Part shown: positions 13,659-23,668 of the stretch, piece after piece | Layout of the letters: every line of letters starts with the position of its first letter | Position numbering within the stretch: position 1 is the first letter of the stretch | Assembly (NCBI GenBank): GCA_016214175.1 | Contig: JACRPB010000112.1 | Coordinates: forward strand, 1 to 38,061 | Source of the DNA: Rhodocyclales bacterium | Lineage (GTDB): Bacteria; Pseudomonadota; Gammaproteobacteria; Burkholderiales; Rhodocyclaceae | DNA length: 38,061 nt | Direction: 5' to 3' | Notes under the pieces: generated by a model | The model's database searches: none | What the model was told of the DNA's origin: nothing | The model's input: the letters and a program-made list of their open reading frames with translations, nothing else | Position numbers and translations under genes: made by a program

Positions 13659-15563
13659 TCAGTGGCTCAGTTCGGCCGGCAGCGTGAAATAGAAAGTCGC
13701 GCCGCCATCCACCTTGCCTTCGCCCCAGATGCGGCCGCCGTGGCGGTGGATGATGCGCTGTACCGTCGCCAGACCGATGCCGGAACCGGCGAAGTCGCTG
13801 CCGGAGTGGAGCCGGCTGAAGGGACGGAACAGCTTGTCGACATAGGACATGTCGAAGCCGGCGCCGTTGTCGCGCACGTAATAGACGACTTCAACGCCGT
13901 CGGCGCCGCTCCGGGTTTCCTTGCCGAAGGCGATGCGCGTCGTTACGCGGCGGCCGGCGTACTTCCAGGCATTGCGCATCAGGTTGTCCACGACCACCCG
14001 CAGCAGCACCGGATCGGCGCGCACCACCAGGTTTGCGGCGATCTCGATTTCGGCCTGACGCTCCGGCTCCGCCGCCGTCAGTTCGCGCACGGTCTCGCGC
14101 GCCATCGCACCCAGGTCGACCCGTTCCCGGTTGATGGTGGCGCGGCTGATGCGCGCCAGATCGAGCAGATTGTCGATGAGTTGCGACATGCGCTGCGTCG
14201 CCGCGCCGACGCGGGCGAAGTAGCTGCGACCGGTCTCGTCGAGCTGGCCGGCGTAGTCTTCGGCGATGATGCGGGAGAAGCCGTCGATGGCGCGCAAGGG
14301 CGCGCGCAAGTCGTGCGAGACCGAATACGAAAAGGCCTCGAGTTCCCGGTTCGATGCCTCCAACTGCGCCGTGCGCACGCGCACGCGATTTTCAAGCTCG
14401 ACGTTGAGGTTTGCCAGTTTCTCGGCCGCGAGCTTGCGGTCGGTGATGTCGCCGAGACTGCCCGACGTGCCGATGAATTGGCCGTTCTCGTCGTAGTTCA
14501 CGTGCTGGGTCACTTCGAGCCAGCCGATGCTGCCGTCGACGCGCGGAAAGCGCACCTCGAAGCCGCAGTCCGGCACCGCGCCGAAGCGCAACTGCGCCTG
14601 CCATTCGGCCACCAGCGGCCGATCCTCCTCGCAGACGAACTCCGCCATGGCGCGGCCGAGCGCCTGCGCCACCGGCACGCCCGTAATCCCCTGCCAGGCC
14701 GGGTTGAGCAGGACCCAGGCGCCTTCGGTATCGGTCTGGAAAATGACCTCCTTGACGCTGTCCACCACCTGCCGATAACTGGCCTGGCTTTCGCGTAGCG
14801 CCTGCTCGCGCTCTTGCAGCGCGGCGATCATGCTGTTGAAGGCCTTGGCCATGTCGCGGATGTCCGTCGGCCCGCTGACACCGGCGCGCACGTTCGACTC
14901 GCCCTTCTCGGCACGCGCCATGGCCTCGGACAGCTCGGTGATCGGACGCGTCAGGCGGCTCGCCAACTGGCGCAGGACGAACAGGAAGGCCGCCGCGAAC
15001 ACCAGCGAAATGGCGAGATTGACGATGAAAATCTGCGCCAGCATGCGCGACAGCGTCGCTTTGCTCTGCACCACGCGCACGAAGCCGAGGACTTCGTCCT
15101 TGCGTTCGACCACGTCGAACGGGGAGTCGTCGCCCTTGCTCAATACCGGGGCGACGGAGCGCCAGGCCTCGCTGGTTTCCGTCTCCAGATAGGCTTGGCG
15201 GACGCGGCCATCCATGCGCGGCGCGTCGCCGGTCTCGGCGATCGCATTGCCGGTCACCAGCAGCGGCTGGCCGTCGGCGTGGCGGATTTCGACGCGCATG
15301 ACGTCGGGGAACGAAAGCGCCGTCTTGACGGCCTGATTGGCGTTCTCCGCCGACGCATAGAGCAAGGCCAGCGCGCTCTGGCTGGCGAGGTTCTCGGCGA
15401 TGCGTTCGCCCTGCTCCAGCAGCGTGTGGCGAACCTGGCGGCTACCCTGCCAGGAGGTCAGGAGCGACGAGGCGATGGCGAAGAAAATGACGCCCACCGT
15501 GACGGCGACGTTCAACTGCTGCTTGAACGCCGTTTCACGGAAAAAGCGGGAGTCGAGAGGCAT
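13659..15563 (-). CDS. membrane sensor histidine kinase (HAMP-PAS-HisKA-HATPase)
   Basis: 634 aa. Helix 1 about 18-37; periplasmic region about 40-175, resembling the CHASE8 type (ASQSALALLYASAENANQAVKTALSFPDV); helix 2 about 178-198; HAMP 200-252; PAS 262-378; coiled coil; HisKA with SYSVSHDLRAPLRAIDGF (H417); N box NLMRNAWKYA, G boxes DNGAGFDM and GSGIGLATV. The kinase is complete; no receiver is attached. It is the third gene after the TonB receptor and the periplasmic binding protein, 12 bp from the latter, so the binding protein may present its ligand to this kinase. No cognate response regulator lies next to it. Convergent with metY. Confidence 0.9.
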   Translation of the reverse strand: MPLDSRFFRETAFKQQLNVAVTVGVIFFAIASSLLTSWQGSRQVRHTLLEQGERIAENLASQSALALLYASAENANQAVKTALSFPDVMRVEIRHADGQPLLVTGNAIAETGDAPRMDGRVRQAYLETETSEAWRSVAPVLSKGDDSPFDVVERKDEVLGFVRVVQSKATLSRMLAQIFIVNLAISLVFAAAFLFVLRQLASRLTRPITELSEAMARAEKGESNVRAGVSGPTDIRDMAKAFNSMIAALQEREQALRESQASYRQVVDSVKEVIFQTDTEGAWVLLNPAWQGITGVPVAQALGRAMAEFVCEEDRPLVAEWQAQLRFGAVPDCGFEVRFPRVDGSIGWLEVTQHVNYDENGQFIGTSGSLGDITDRKLAAEKLANLNVELENRVRVRTAQLEASNRELEAFSYSVSHDLRAPLRAIDGFSRIIAEDYAGQLDETGRSYFARVGAATQRMSQLIDNLLDLARISRATINRERVDLGAMARETVRELTAAEPERQAEIEIAANLVVRADPVLLRVVVDNLMRNAWKYAGRRVTTRIAFGKETRSGADGVEVVYYVRDNGAGFDMSYVDKLFRPFSRLHSGSDFAGSGIGLATVQRIIHRHGGRIWGEGKVDGGATFYFTLPAELSH

Positions 15564-15575
15564 GCTAGGCCGCCG

Positions 15576-16613
15576 TCATTGTTCGGGAAAGACCAGGTCG
15601 AACGGCTTGCCCGCCAGATGGATGCCGAGGTGGCTGGCGGTGCGGACATTGACCGCCAGCAGCACCGCTTTCAGCGGCGTCACGCCGCGCACCACCTGGC
15701 CGCCCGCCAGGTAGCCGTGCGCGGAGGTCGCCAGGTGGCGCCCGATCTCGACGTTGTTGGGATAGAGCGCGAACAGCGCGCCGCGCCGGACATGGGCGAC
15801 GCTGCTGGAAAAGAAGGCGAGGTTGCGCGCCCAGGCTTCCTGCAGCACCAGGGGCAGCACGGAGGCCTCGTCCACCGTGCTCGAATCCTGCGGCAGCCAG
15901 AGCGCATCGCGCCGCGGGTCGGCGCTGGCCAGAATGTCCTGGTAGATGCGCACGGCGGCCTTGAGATCGGCGGCCTCGTAGGCGACCAGTTCGAGGCCGC
16001 GCGCGCTGGCCGCCTCCCTGGCCAGGCGCATCAGCCAGGCGTTCTGGTTCGGGTCGTACACGACGAAGATCCGTTTCGCGCCCGGCATGAACGCTTGCAG
16101 CCGCGCGAACAGCAGCGCCGGATCCGGCGCCAGGCTGAGAACGGAAATGTTGCGCGCTTCGGCCTCGGGTATCGACAGCACGCCGCCGGCGACGACGCCG
16201 ATGTCGCGATCGAGGCCGGAGGTGAACTTGAGGCCGTTGCGGCCGAGGGCGATGACGACGCGAATGTCCTGGCGGCGCAATTCGCCGGCAATGTCTTGCA
16301 GATTGGGATTGGCGCCGACGGCAAAGCTTGGAACGCGGCTTTTCGTCTGGTCTTCGATGCCTTCGATGATCTTGGTGAAGACGCTGCGGTAGGGTTCGCC
16401 GATGTCGGGATAGACGACGGCGATGCCGCGCGAGGGTTGCACCGCGGCAGCCGCCACGACCACCGTGAGGCCGACGGCGCAGCAGACCGCCGCCCCCCAG
16501 CCGTTCGTCATGCGCCGCCAGGCCGCCGCGAATCGCCGCCAGTCGGCGGCGACACGATGCGCCGCGGCGCCGCTGCGCCAGGTCGTCATCATCGGCATGA
16601 TCACCGGTTTCAC
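15576..16613 (-). CDS. periplasmic substrate-binding protein, PF04392-like
   Basis: 345 aa. An Arg-rich start is followed by a hydrophobic export signal (about residues 40-58, GAAVCCAVGLTVVVAAAAV), then a two-lobed binding fold of the ABC_sub_bind type: VVYPDIGEPYRSVFTKIIEGI, VVIALGRNGLKFTS, IFVVYDPNQNAW and LWLPQDSSTV. The ATG overlaps the stop of the TonB receptor gene in ATGA (16610-16613), which favours this start; an alternative ATG at 16511 (MTNGWGAAV) gives a more ordinary signal peptide. Proteins of this family normally work with an ABC permease and ATPase; none is here. Placement between an outer-membrane receptor and a kinase suggests a ligand-presenting role. Confidence 0.82.
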   Translation of the reverse strand: MKPVIMPMMTTWRSGAAAHRVAADWRRFAAAWRRMTNGWGAAVCCAVGLTVVVAAAAVQPSRGIAVVYPDIGEPYRSVFTKIIEGIEDQTKSRVPSFAVGANPNLQDIAGELRRQDIRVVIALGRNGLKFTSGLDRDIGVVAGGVLSIPEAEARNISVLSLAPDPALLFARLQAFMPGAKRIFVVYDPNQNAWLMRLAREAASARGLELVAYEAADLKAAVRIYQDILASADPRRDALWLPQDSSTVDEASVLPLVLQEAWARNLAFFSSSVAHVRRGALFALYPNNVEIGRHLATSAHGYLAGGQVVRGVTPLKAVLLAVNVRTASHLGIHLAGKPFDLVFPEQ

Positions 16614-18640
16614 AGCGCGTGGGTTGCCTGGAGATAGAAGCTGCGGCGCGGCAGCGGCAAATCGTCGGGAAAGGCGGTCCCCGGAGCCAAGCTCGGTTCC
16701 AGCACGCGCGCATCGAACAGGTTGCGGATGGAGGCGGCGAATTCCCAGCGCCGATTGCCGAACTCGGTACGCAGCGTCAGGTCCGCGGTCGCGTAATCCG
16801 GCACCTCGGCGCGCAAGTCGCCGGCTGCGCGCTTGCGCTGCGCGACCCAGTTGGCCTGAGCGCCGAGCAGCCAGTTGCCGGCAAACCGCCAGTCCGCCCG
16901 CAGGTAGGCATGGCGATGGGGGGCATAGCCCGCGTCCGCGCCGCTCGTCTTGTCGATCGACCGCTGGTACGAAAAATTGCCTGAGAGGCGCAGGTTGCGG
17001 CCGAGCTCCCAGTCCGCCTCCGCCTCCACGCCGCTGCCATGCACGGTGCCGATGTTGCCGAACGTCGTGCCGACGAGCCGGATCAGGTCCTTGGCGTCGT
17101 AGCGGAACGCACTCAGGTTGATGTGGAGATCCTTGCGCGCCTGCCAGGACAAGGCCGCTTCCGACGTGGCGATCGTCTCCGGGCGCAGGCTCGGATTGCC
17201 GTTCTGGACCGGATTGATGCCGTATTGCTCGTTGAAGGAGGGGGCACGGAAGGCGCGGCCATGCAACAGCTTGAGGGTGAGGTCATAGGCCGCTTCCCAG
17301 GCCAGCGCCAGGCGCGGGTTGGTGGTGCCGCCGAAATCGGAATACTGGTCGCGGCGCACGCCGGCGGTCAGCGTCCAGTCGCGCGACAGGCTCCACTCGT
17401 CCTGGGCGAAGGCATAGGTCACGAAACGCCGCTGGGGTCGGATGTGCGGCTGGATGTCGGTGTAGTCGATCACCGGCCCGGTAACGACGGGCACGCCGGC
17501 GGCGTTGAACATGTAGTTCTTGAAGGTCTTGGCCTTGTAGAGTTCCAGATCGTCCCGGCCCAGCCCGACGCGCAAGTTGTGGTCGGCGAAGCCGGTGTAG
17601 GTGAGGTAGCCGGACAGCCGCAACTGACGTTCCCATTGGTTGGGGCCGCCGATGAGTCCGTTCGGCGGCGTGGCGGAGGGAGGCCGCAGCATGACGTTGC
17701 CGGGGTAGGTCAGCGCGTAGTAGAGGAAGCTCGCCGTCGCCCCCATGCCCCAGTCCTGCCGCCACTGCGGATCGGTCCAGGAGATGTCGGCAGTCAGGTT
17801 TTCGGCCCGCCCCTTGCTGGCCGGATCGAGCGCGGCCGCAATGCCCGCCCCGGTGCCCTGGTTGTCGCGCAGCTTGTAGCCGGCGCGAAAGCGCAGCTTC
17901 TCGGCCGACAGGGTCAGGCTGCCGTCCACGGCGTCGTAGTCGGTACTCACCGGACCCGGCGCCGGACTCCCCGAAGCGCGCGTGATCTCGCCGCTGCCGT
18001 CGCTGCCGCCGACGCGGAAGTAGGCCGCCACGTCCATCTCGCCGAGTTTGCCGCCATGCTGGACCCAGGCGTTGCGGGTATTGAAGGAACCGCCGCGCAG
18101 GCCGGCTTCGGTGCCGGGTATCTCGGCCGCCGTCTTGGTGATGACGTTGATGACGCCGGCAAAGGCGTCGGCGCCGTACAGCGCCGAGCCGGGACCGCGG
18201 ATGACCTCGATGCGGGCGATGTTCTCCACCGGCACGCCGATCCAGGCCGAGCCGCGGTCGCCGTTGAACATGGTCGTCATCGGAATGCCGTTCTGCAGCA
18301 TCAACACCTGCGGATTGGTCTGGCTGCCGCCGCCGATGCCGCGGATGGTGTAGGTGGGGGCATAGCGGATCGACGCCCGCGAAACATGCAATCCGGGCAC
18401 GGTTTCCAGCACCTCGTCGAGATCGGTGGCGCCGATGGCCTTGATGTCCTCGGCCGTGATCGCCGACGCGACGGCGGGCGCCCGCGTCACCGGCACGCGC
18501 GACCCGGTGGCGATGGTGACGAAGGACTTGTCGCCGTAGGCCAGCGCCAGTTCATCTTCCTCCAGGCCCTGGGCGGCGACCGCGCCCACCCATGCCAGGC
18601 CGATCACGGCGCACATCAGATCGACAGAGTTTCTCGGCAT
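16610..18640 (-). CDS. TonB-dependent outer-membrane receptor
   Basis: 676 aa. Signal peptide about 1-23 (MCAVIGLAWVGAVAAQG). The plug domain spans about 50-165 (ITAEDIKAIGATDLDEVLETVPGL, RIEVIRGPGSALYGADAFAGVINVITK), then a 22-strand barrel region with TonB_dep_Rec features (RAFRAPSFNEQYG, NPSLRPETI, and a C-terminal aromatic/hydrophobic strand ending YLQATHAL, without the usual final Phe). The plug and barrel resemble the FepA/CirA/BtuB-like group; ligand not predictable. AAGGGGAG upstream of the ATG is a strong ribosome site. It heads a three-gene unit with a binding protein and a kinase. I looked for a cobalamin riboswitch in the leader and found none. Confidence 0.9.
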   Translation of the reverse strand: MPRNSVDLMCAVIGLAWVGAVAAQGLEEDELALAYGDKSFVTIATGSRVPVTRAPAVASAITAEDIKAIGATDLDEVLETVPGLHVSRASIRYAPTYTIRGIGGGSQTNPQVLMLQNGIPMTTMFNGDRGSAWIGVPVENIARIEVIRGPGSALYGADAFAGVINVITKTAAEIPGTEAGLRGGSFNTRNAWVQHGGKLGEMDVAAYFRVGGSDGSGEITRASGSPAPGPVSTDYDAVDGSLTLSAEKLRFRAGYKLRDNQGTGAGIAAALDPASKGRAENLTADISWTDPQWRQDWGMGATASFLYYALTYPGNVMLRPPSATPPNGLIGGPNQWERQLRLSGYLTYTGFADHNLRVGLGRDDLELYKAKTFKNYMFNAAGVPVVTGPVIDYTDIQPHIRPQRRFVTYAFAQDEWSLSRDWTLTAGVRRDQYSDFGGTTNPRLALAWEAAYDLTLKLLHGRAFRAPSFNEQYGINPVQNGNPSLRPETIATSEAALSWQARKDLHINLSAFRYDAKDLIRLVGTTFGNIGTVHGSGVEAEADWELGRNLRLSGNFSYQRSIDKTSGADAGYAPHRHAYLRADWRFAGNWLLGAQANWVAQRKRAAGDLRAEVPDYATADLTLRTEFGNRRWEFAASIRNLFDARVLEPSLAPGTAFPDDLPLPRRSFYLQATHAL

Positions 18641-18840
18641 GTCTGCTCCCCTTGCTCACTGCCAACGCGCTCCGCCGCGCCGGACATCCGTGCCGCAGTG
18701 CCCGCGCCCGGCGTTCCGCGCCCGCCGCGAGCCTACGACGATCGTCATATGATAGCGGAAATGGCGCCGCCGCAGGGCTGCGCAGCGAGGCGCCGCGAAG
18801 TGTCGGCTAGAATAGGCGGACATTCTCCTTTCTCTCCGAC
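18641..18840. promoter_or_regulatory. divergent control region of TonB receptor and hydrolase
   Basis: 200 bp without a gene. The centre holds the perfect palindrome GACGATCGTC (18737-18746) extending imperfectly to TACGACGATCGTCATA (18734-18749), next to CATATGATA, the most AT-rich spot. TAGAAT at 18808-18813 is a good -10 for the hydrolase gene 27 bases downstream; its -35 is poor. The palindrome is a candidate operator for the receptor unit. No riboswitch or Fur box is recognisable. Confidence 0.35.
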
Positions 18841-19647
18841 ATGGAACTACAGATCGCGGGCCGCGCCAGCTACGCCTATACCGGCGGCAAGGAACCGGCA
18901 TCTTCGGTCGCGGCAGCGCGGCCGACCGTCGTCTTCATCCACGGCGCATCGCAGGACCATTCCTGCTGGGGTCTGCAAAGCCGCTGGTTCGCCCACCACG
19001 GTTACGCCGTGCTCGCTCCCGACCTGCCGGGGCACGGCCGCAGCGTCGGCGCACCGCTGCCGACGGTGGCAGCCGTCGCCGCCTGGATCGTCGCCCTGCT
19101 CGACGCCGCGGGCGTCGAGCAGGCGATGCTGGTCGGCCACAGCATGGGTTCGCTGGCGGCGCTCGAAGCGGCGGCGCGTCATCCGCAGCGCGTATCGCGC
19201 CTGGTCCTGATCGGCACCTCGGTGCCGATGCCGGTGTCCGACGCCCTGCTCGACGCCGCGCGCAACGACGAGCCCAGGGCCATGGCCATGATCAACGACT
19301 GGTCGCATTCCCAGCGCGGCCATTTCGGCGGCAACACCGTGCCCGGCCTCTGGATGCACGGCGTCAACCGCCGCCTGATGGAAAGACAGCCGGCCGGCGT
19401 CATCGGCAACGATCTTGCCGCCTGCCACGGCTATACCGGCGGCACGGAAGCCGCCGCCGCCGTGCGCTGTCCGGTGCTGATCGTCGCCGGCAGCCGCGAC
19501 CTGATGACGCCGACGCGCAACACCCAGGCCCTGGCGGCGCTGCTGCCGCAGGCGCAGGTGATCACGCTGCCCGGCGCCGGCCATGCCATGATGGCCGAAC
19601 AGCCCGACGCCCTGCTCGACGCCCTGATCGGATTCGCCCGTGACTAA
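18841..19647 (+). CDS. alpha/beta-fold hydrolase
   Basis: 268 aa. Complete catalytic triad: nucleophile Ser in GHSMGS (about 100), Asp in AGSRDLMTP, His in GAGHAMMAEQP near the C-terminus; oxyanion motif FIHGASQDHSCW. Most like the broad family of esterases, lipases and haloperoxidase-like enzymes; the substrate is unknown. No signal peptide, so cytoplasmic. The stop overlaps the start of the adaptor gene by 8 bp, so it is translated together with an ABC export system, which suggests that it acts on a compound handled by the exporter. Confidence 0.88.
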   Translation: MELQIAGRASYAYTGGKEPASSVAAARPTVVFIHGASQDHSCWGLQSRWFAHHGYAVLAPDLPGHGRSVGAPLPTVAAVAAWIVALLDAAGVEQAMLVGHSMGSLAALEAAARHPQRVSRLVLIGTSVPMPVSDALLDAARNDEPRAMAMINDWSHSQRGHFGGNTVPGLWMHGVNRRLMERQPAGVIGNDLAACHGYTGGTEAAAAVRCPVLIVAGSRDLMTPTRNTQALAALLPQAQVITLPGAGHAMMAEQPDALLDALIGFARD

Positions 19648-20803
19648 ACTACTCAAAGCCGCCCTTGCGCTGGTAATCCTGGCCGCCGCCGCAGCCGCCT
19701 TTTCGCACTTCACACGGACGAAGCCGGTCGCGGTCCTCGTCGCCGCCGTCGAACCGGGCCGCGTCGAGACCACGGTCGCCAACACGCGCGCCGGCTCGGT
19801 CGCGGCCTGCCGCCGCGCCAAGGTGGCGCCGGCCATGGGCGGCCGCATCGAGCGCCTGCCGGTGAAGAAGGGCGACCGCGTCAAGGCCGGCGATCTGCTG
19901 CTGGAACTCTGGAATGACGACCTCGCCGCGCGCGAGACCGTATCGCGCGAACAGCTCGCCACGGCCAAGGCCCGCGTCGACGAGGTCTGCCAGCTCGCCG
20001 CCGCGACCGCCTCCGAAGCCCGGCAGGCGCGCCAGTTGCGCGACAAGGGCTTCGTCTCCGAAGAGCGCGTGGTGCGCGCCGAGGCCCAGGCCAAGTCCAG
20101 TCGCGCCGGTTGCGAATCTGCGCGCACTCAGGTTCAGGAAGCCGCGGCGCGCATCGCCGCGGCGCGCGCCGATACCCAGCGCACCGTGCTGCGCGCGCCC
20201 TTCGCCGGCATCGTCGCCGAGATCAACGGCGAACTCGGCGAATACGTCACGCCCTCGCCGCCGGGCATTCCGACCCCACCGGCCATCGACCTCATCGACG
20301 ACACCTGCCTCTACGTCACGGCGCCGATCGACGAGGTGGACGCCGCGCAACTGAAGGTCGGCATGGCCGGCCGCATCAGCCTCGACGCCTATCGCGGCCG
20401 GCATTTCCAGGGCCACGTGCGCCGCATCGCGCCTTATGTCCAGGCGTTGGAAAAGCAGGCACGCACCGTCGAAGTCGAAGTCGAGTTCGATCAGCCGGCG
20501 GAAGCCGGCCATCTGCTGGTCGGCTACAGCGCCGACATCGAAGTCGTCGTCGAGCACCGCGCCGACGTGCTGCGCCTGCCGACGCCGGCGCTGATGCCCG
20601 GCAACCGCGTGCTGGTGCTGACGGCGGACGGCAAGCTCGACGAGCGCAAGATCGAGGCCGGCCTCGCCAACTGGGAATTCACCGAAGTAAAGAGCGGCGT
20701 GAACCGCAGCGACCGCGTCGTCACCTCGCTCGACCGCGACGGCGTCAAGGCCGGCGCACGCGCAGCGGTGGAAAGCCCGGCCGGCGCGGCCGCAGCGCAG
20801 TGA
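19640..20803 (+). CDS. MacA-like periplasmic adaptor (membrane fusion protein)
   Basis: 387 aa, GTG start overlapping the hydrolase stop. N-terminal anchor about 5-24, then lipoyl half (GGRIERLPVKKGDRVKAGDLLLEL), an alpha-hairpin of about 80 residues (KARVDEVCQLAAATASEARQ...), second lipoyl half (TVLRAPFAGIVAEINGELGEYV), beta-barrel and membrane-proximal domains. It links the inner-membrane permeases to the outer membrane in an ABC-type tripartite exporter. The alpha-hairpin contains two Cys residues (in VDEVCQ and SRAGCES), unusual for this region. The stop codon overlaps the GTG start of the ATPase. Confidence 0.88.
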   Translation: MTKLLKAALALVILAAAAAAFSHFTRTKPVAVLVAAVEPGRVETTVANTRAGSVAACRRAKVAPAMGGRIERLPVKKGDRVKAGDLLLELWNDDLAARETVSREQLATAKARVDEVCQLAAATASEARQARQLRDKGFVSEERVVRAEAQAKSSRAGCESARTQVQEAAARIAAARADTQRTVLRAPFAGIVAEINGELGEYVTPSPPGIPTPPAIDLIDDTCLYVTAPIDEVDAAQLKVGMAGRISLDAYRGRHFQGHVRRIAPYVQALEKQARTVEVEVEFDQPAEAGHLLVGYSADIEVVVEHRADVLRLPTPALMPGNRVLVLTADGKLDERKIEAGLANWEFTEVKSGVNRSDRVVTSLDRDGVKAGARAAVESPAGAAAAQ

Positions 20804-21471
20804 TCCGTCTCACCGGCATCGAGCGCGTCTTTCGCGTCGGCGACGAGGAAGTGCACGCCCTGCGCGGCGTCAGCCTGGATATCGCCGCCGGCGAATACCT
20901 GTCGATCATGGGCCCCTCGGGTTCCGGCAAGTCGTCGCTGCTCAACGTCCTCGGCCTGCTCGACCGACCCAACGCCGGCGCCTATGCCCTCGACGGCCGC
21001 GACGTCACGGGATTGGCCGACGACGAACTGGCGCGCGTGCGGCGCGAAAAGATCGGCTTCGTCTTCCAGTTCTTCCACCTCGTGCCGCGCCTGTCGGCCG
21101 AGCAGAACATCGAACTGCCGCTGGTGCTGGCCGGCATCGACCAGGCCGAACGGCGCCGCCGCATCGACAAGCTGGTCGCCGACTACGGCCTGCAAAACCG
21201 CGCCAAGCACCGGCCCGACCAGCTTTCCGGCGGCCAGTGCCAGCGCGTCGCCATCGCCCGCGCCATGGCCATGCAGCCGAGCCTGATCCTCGCCGACGAA
21301 CCGACCGGCAACCTCGACCGCCACACCGGCCAGGAAGTCCTCAATCTGCTCGAAGCCCTGCATCGGGCCGGCGGCACCCTGGTCGTCGTCACCCACGACG
21401 CCGAAATCGGCAACCGCGCAAAGCGCCGCATCCGCATCGTCGACGGCCAGATCGTCAGCGACGAGCAGTAG
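20800..21471 (+). CDS. ABC exporter ATPase (LolD/MacB type)
   Basis: 223 aa. Walker [11 protein letters not shown]-loop VFQFFHLVP, signature [14 protein letters not shown], Walker [14 protein letters not shown]-loop VVVTHD. A Cys replaces the usual Gln in the signature. The size and the EPTGNLD sequence place it in the LolD/MacB/FtsE clan that pairs with MacB/FtsX permeases. Start is the GTG at 20800 that overlaps the adaptor stop (GTGA); the open frame further upstream is rejected. Its permease partners at 23669 and 24887 are separated from it by the antisense hybrid kinase gene, whose 3' end overlaps this gene by 17 bp. Confidence 0.92.
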   Translation: MIRLTGIERVFRVGDEEVHALRGVSLDIAAGEYLSIMGPSGSGKSSLLNVLGLLDRPNAGAYALDGRDVTGLADDELARVRREKIGFVFQFFHLVPRLSAEQNIELPLVLAGIDQAERRRRIDKLVADYGLQNRAKHRPDQLSGGQCQRVAIARAMAMQPSLILADEPTGNLDRHTGQEVLNLLEALHRAGGTLVVVTHDAEIGNRAKRRIRIVDGQIVSDEQ

Positions 21472-23590
21472 CGCCGTAGCGTTCCAGCATCGCCGCGAGA
21501 TCGCGCATCTGGATCGGCTTCGCCAGATAATCGTCCATGCCGGCCGCGAGGCAGCGCTCGCGGTCGCCGGCCATGGCGCCGGCAGTCAGCGCGATGACCG
21601 GGATGCGGCAGTTGCGTACCCCGGTGGCGGCATCGCGCAGGCGGCGTGTGGCTTCGAAGCCGTCCATCACCGGCATGTCGCAATCCATCAGCACCAGGTC
21701 GAAGGCGCGCTGCCGCAAGGCGTCGAGCGCAACGGCGCCGTCGGCGGCGACTTCGCCGCAACAGCCGAGGCGCGCGAGCATTTTCATGGCCACGGTCTGA
21801 TTGATGGCGTTGTCCTCGACGATGAGGATGCGCAAAGGCTGCGACGGCGCCGGCAGTTCCGCCGCGGGCAGCTCTGCCGCGGGCGCCATCGGCAGGGTAA
21901 CGCTCGCCGCGGCGGGAATTTCGAACCAGAAGACGGAGCCGCCGCCGGGATTGGCGTCGACGCCGATGCGCCCCGTCATCAGCTCGACCAGTCGCCGCGA
22001 TATCGACAGGCCGAGCCCGGTGCCGCCGTAGCGCCGCGTGGTCGAGGCGTCGCCCTGGGCGAAAGGACTGAACAGGAGTTCGCGCTTGTCGGCGGGAATG
22101 CCGATGCCGGTGTCGCGAACCTCGAAGCGCAGCGTCGCCGCCGCCGCGGCCGGGCCGACCCAAAGTTCGACGGCCCCGGCGTCGGTGAATTTGACGGCGT
22201 TGCTGCAAAGATTGAGCAGCACCTGGCGCAAGCGGCCGGCGTCGGCGCGAACGCACGGCGACACCGCGGCGGCGACGGCGCAGCGGAAGTCGAGGCCTTT
22301 TTGCTGCGCCGTCGGCGCCAGCAGGGCCGCCAGTTCCGCCAGCAGCGTGCGCAAGTCCACGTCGGCGACCTCGATGTCGAGCTTGCCGGCCTCGATCTTC
22401 GAATAGTCGAGAATGTCGTTGAGTATCTTCAGCAGCGCGCGGGCGCTGTCCGTGATGGTGCGCGCAAAGCTGCGCTGCTCGGCGGAGAGCGGCGTCTCCG
22501 CCAGCAACTGCGCCATGCCGACGATGCCGTTCATCGGCGTCCGGATTTCGTGGCTCATCGTCGCCAGGAACTCGCTTTTCGCTCGGCTGCCCGCCAGGGC
22601 CGCCTCGCGCGCCGCCACCAGTTCGGACTCGGCGCGCTTGCGCACGCCGATGTCCTGGCCGGTGCCGCGATAGCCGGCGAAGCTGCCGTCGGCGCGAAAA
22701 TGCGGCCGGCCGCTCGACGAGACCCAATGGACTTGCCCGTCGCGGCTGCGCAGCCGGTATTCGAAGTCGCGGAACGGCCGGTGCGCCGCGATCACCCGCT
22801 CATGCTCGCGCCAAAGTTCCGGCGGATTGTCGGCGTCGGTCGCCATCAGTTCGCCGCGCGTGCGGCCGAGCGCCAGCCGCGTGTCTTCCTGGAGAACGCC
22901 CTGGCAACGCTCGGAGAAATAGCTGAAGCGGAGGTTCTCGTCCATCTCCCAGAACCAGTCGGACGAGCTCTCCGAGAAATCCCGCAGGCGCGCCTGTTCG
23001 CGCCGCAAGGCCTCCTCCGCCAGGCGGCGCTCGCCGGACTCGCGCCGCGCTTCGGCGACGGCGCGGCGCATGACGCCGACCAGTTCGGCCACCGGCACCA
23101 AGATGACCCAGAGCGAGAGTACGGCCAGAAACCACTGCACGGAGCGCGGCGAGGGGAAATAGGGCTGCACGAGGCCCTGCTCGAACAGCAGTACCGCCGC
23201 CAGCCAGACCGCCATGAGGCTGCCGCCGTAGACCACGCCGACGCGAATGTCGAAGACCACGGCGAGGGCCAGCGAAATGCCGACGACGAAGAAGCCGTTG
23301 GCCGAACCGAGCAGGGCGAGGCCGGCGACGCAGGGCCACAGCACGGCCGCGAAGAGCGTCAGCGAACGCCGCGGCAGTCCCTTGCGATTCAAATGCCGAC
23401 AATAGAGCGTGAGCGCGGCGAGGCCGACGATGACCAGCGCCGGCCCCAGCTTGCGCACGAAGACGAAGGGCACGCCGACGGCAAGCGAGACGCCGCAGAT
23501 CCAGAGGAACAGGTGGTAGAAGCGGTCGAGGAGGCGCGCGTTCAGCGCCGGATCGGCCGCCGACGCGTCTTCGGGAATGTTGTGAAGCAT
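21455..23590 (-). CDS. hybrid sensor histidine kinase (PAS-HisKA-HATPase-receiver)
   Basis: 711 aa. Five or six hydrophobic helices at about 25-175 with little periplasmic sequence, PAS about 205-318 ([18 protein letters not shown]), HisKA with [20 protein letters not shown] (H347), N box [11 protein letters not shown] boxes DTGIGIP and GGTGLGLSI, a linker with the tandem AELPAAELP, and a C-terminal receiver with D636 ([13 protein letters not shown]) and KPIQMRDL. No HPt domain is included. It lies antisense inside an otherwise continuous exporter operon, convergent with the ATPase gene and divergent from the permease gene. Whether it controls the exporter is open. Confidence 0.92.
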   Translation of the reverse strand: MLHNIPEDASAADPALNARLLDRFYHLFLWICGVSLAVGVPFVFVRKLGPALVIVGLAALTLYCRHLNRKGLPRRSLTLFAAVLWPCVAGLALLGSANGFFVVGISLALAVVFDIRVGVVYGGSLMAVWLAAVLLFEQGLVQPYFPSPRSVQWFLAVLSLWVILVPVAELVGVMRRAVAEARRESGERRLAEEALRREQARLRDFSESSSDWFWEMDENLRFSYFSERCQGVLQEDTRLALGRTRGELMATDADNPPELWREHERVIAAHRPFRDFEYRLRSRDGQVHWVSSSGRPHFRADGSFAGYRGTGQDIGVRKRAESELVAAREAALAGSRAKSEFLATMSHEIRTPMNGIVGMAQLLAETPLSAEQRSFARTITDSARALLKILNDILDYSKIEAGKLDIEVADVDLRTLLAELAALLAPTAQQKGLDFRCAVAAAVSPCVRADAGRLRQVLLNLCSNAVKFTDAGAVELWVGPAAAAATLRFEVRDTGIGIPADKRELLFSPFAQGDASTTRRYGGTGLGLSISRRLVELMTGRIGVDANPGGGSVFWFEIPAAASVTLPMAPAAELPAAELPAPSQPLRILIVEDNAINQTVAMKMLARLGCCGEVAADGAVALDALRQRAFDLVLMDCDMPVMDGFEATRRLRDAATGVRNCRIPVIALTAGAMAGDRERCLAAGMDDYLAKPIQMRDLAAMLERYGATARR

Positions 23591-23656
23591 GAGCGGCTAT
23601 CGACTCTCGACTCGTGGTTCTCGCCATGACGGATCGCCAAACCGCGATCCAGACCA

Positions 23657-23662
23657 TAGAAT
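23657..23662 (+). promoter_or_regulatory. -10 element, probable leaderless start of permease gene
   Basis: TAGAAT is followed by six bases and the ATG at 23669. A -35-like TCGCCA (4 of 6) lies 17 bp upstream at 23634-23639. No Shine-Dalgarno sequence is present. This gives the permeases their own promoter, separate from the adaptor and ATPase genes, as expected if the antisense kinase gene interrupts the operon. Confidence 0.45.
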
Positions 23663-23668
23663 AACCCC

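Noticed and set aside
18641-18800. Cobalamin riboswitch before the TonB receptor gene
   Set aside because: No B12-box-like sequence or matching helices were found on the minus strand; only a short palindrome is present.
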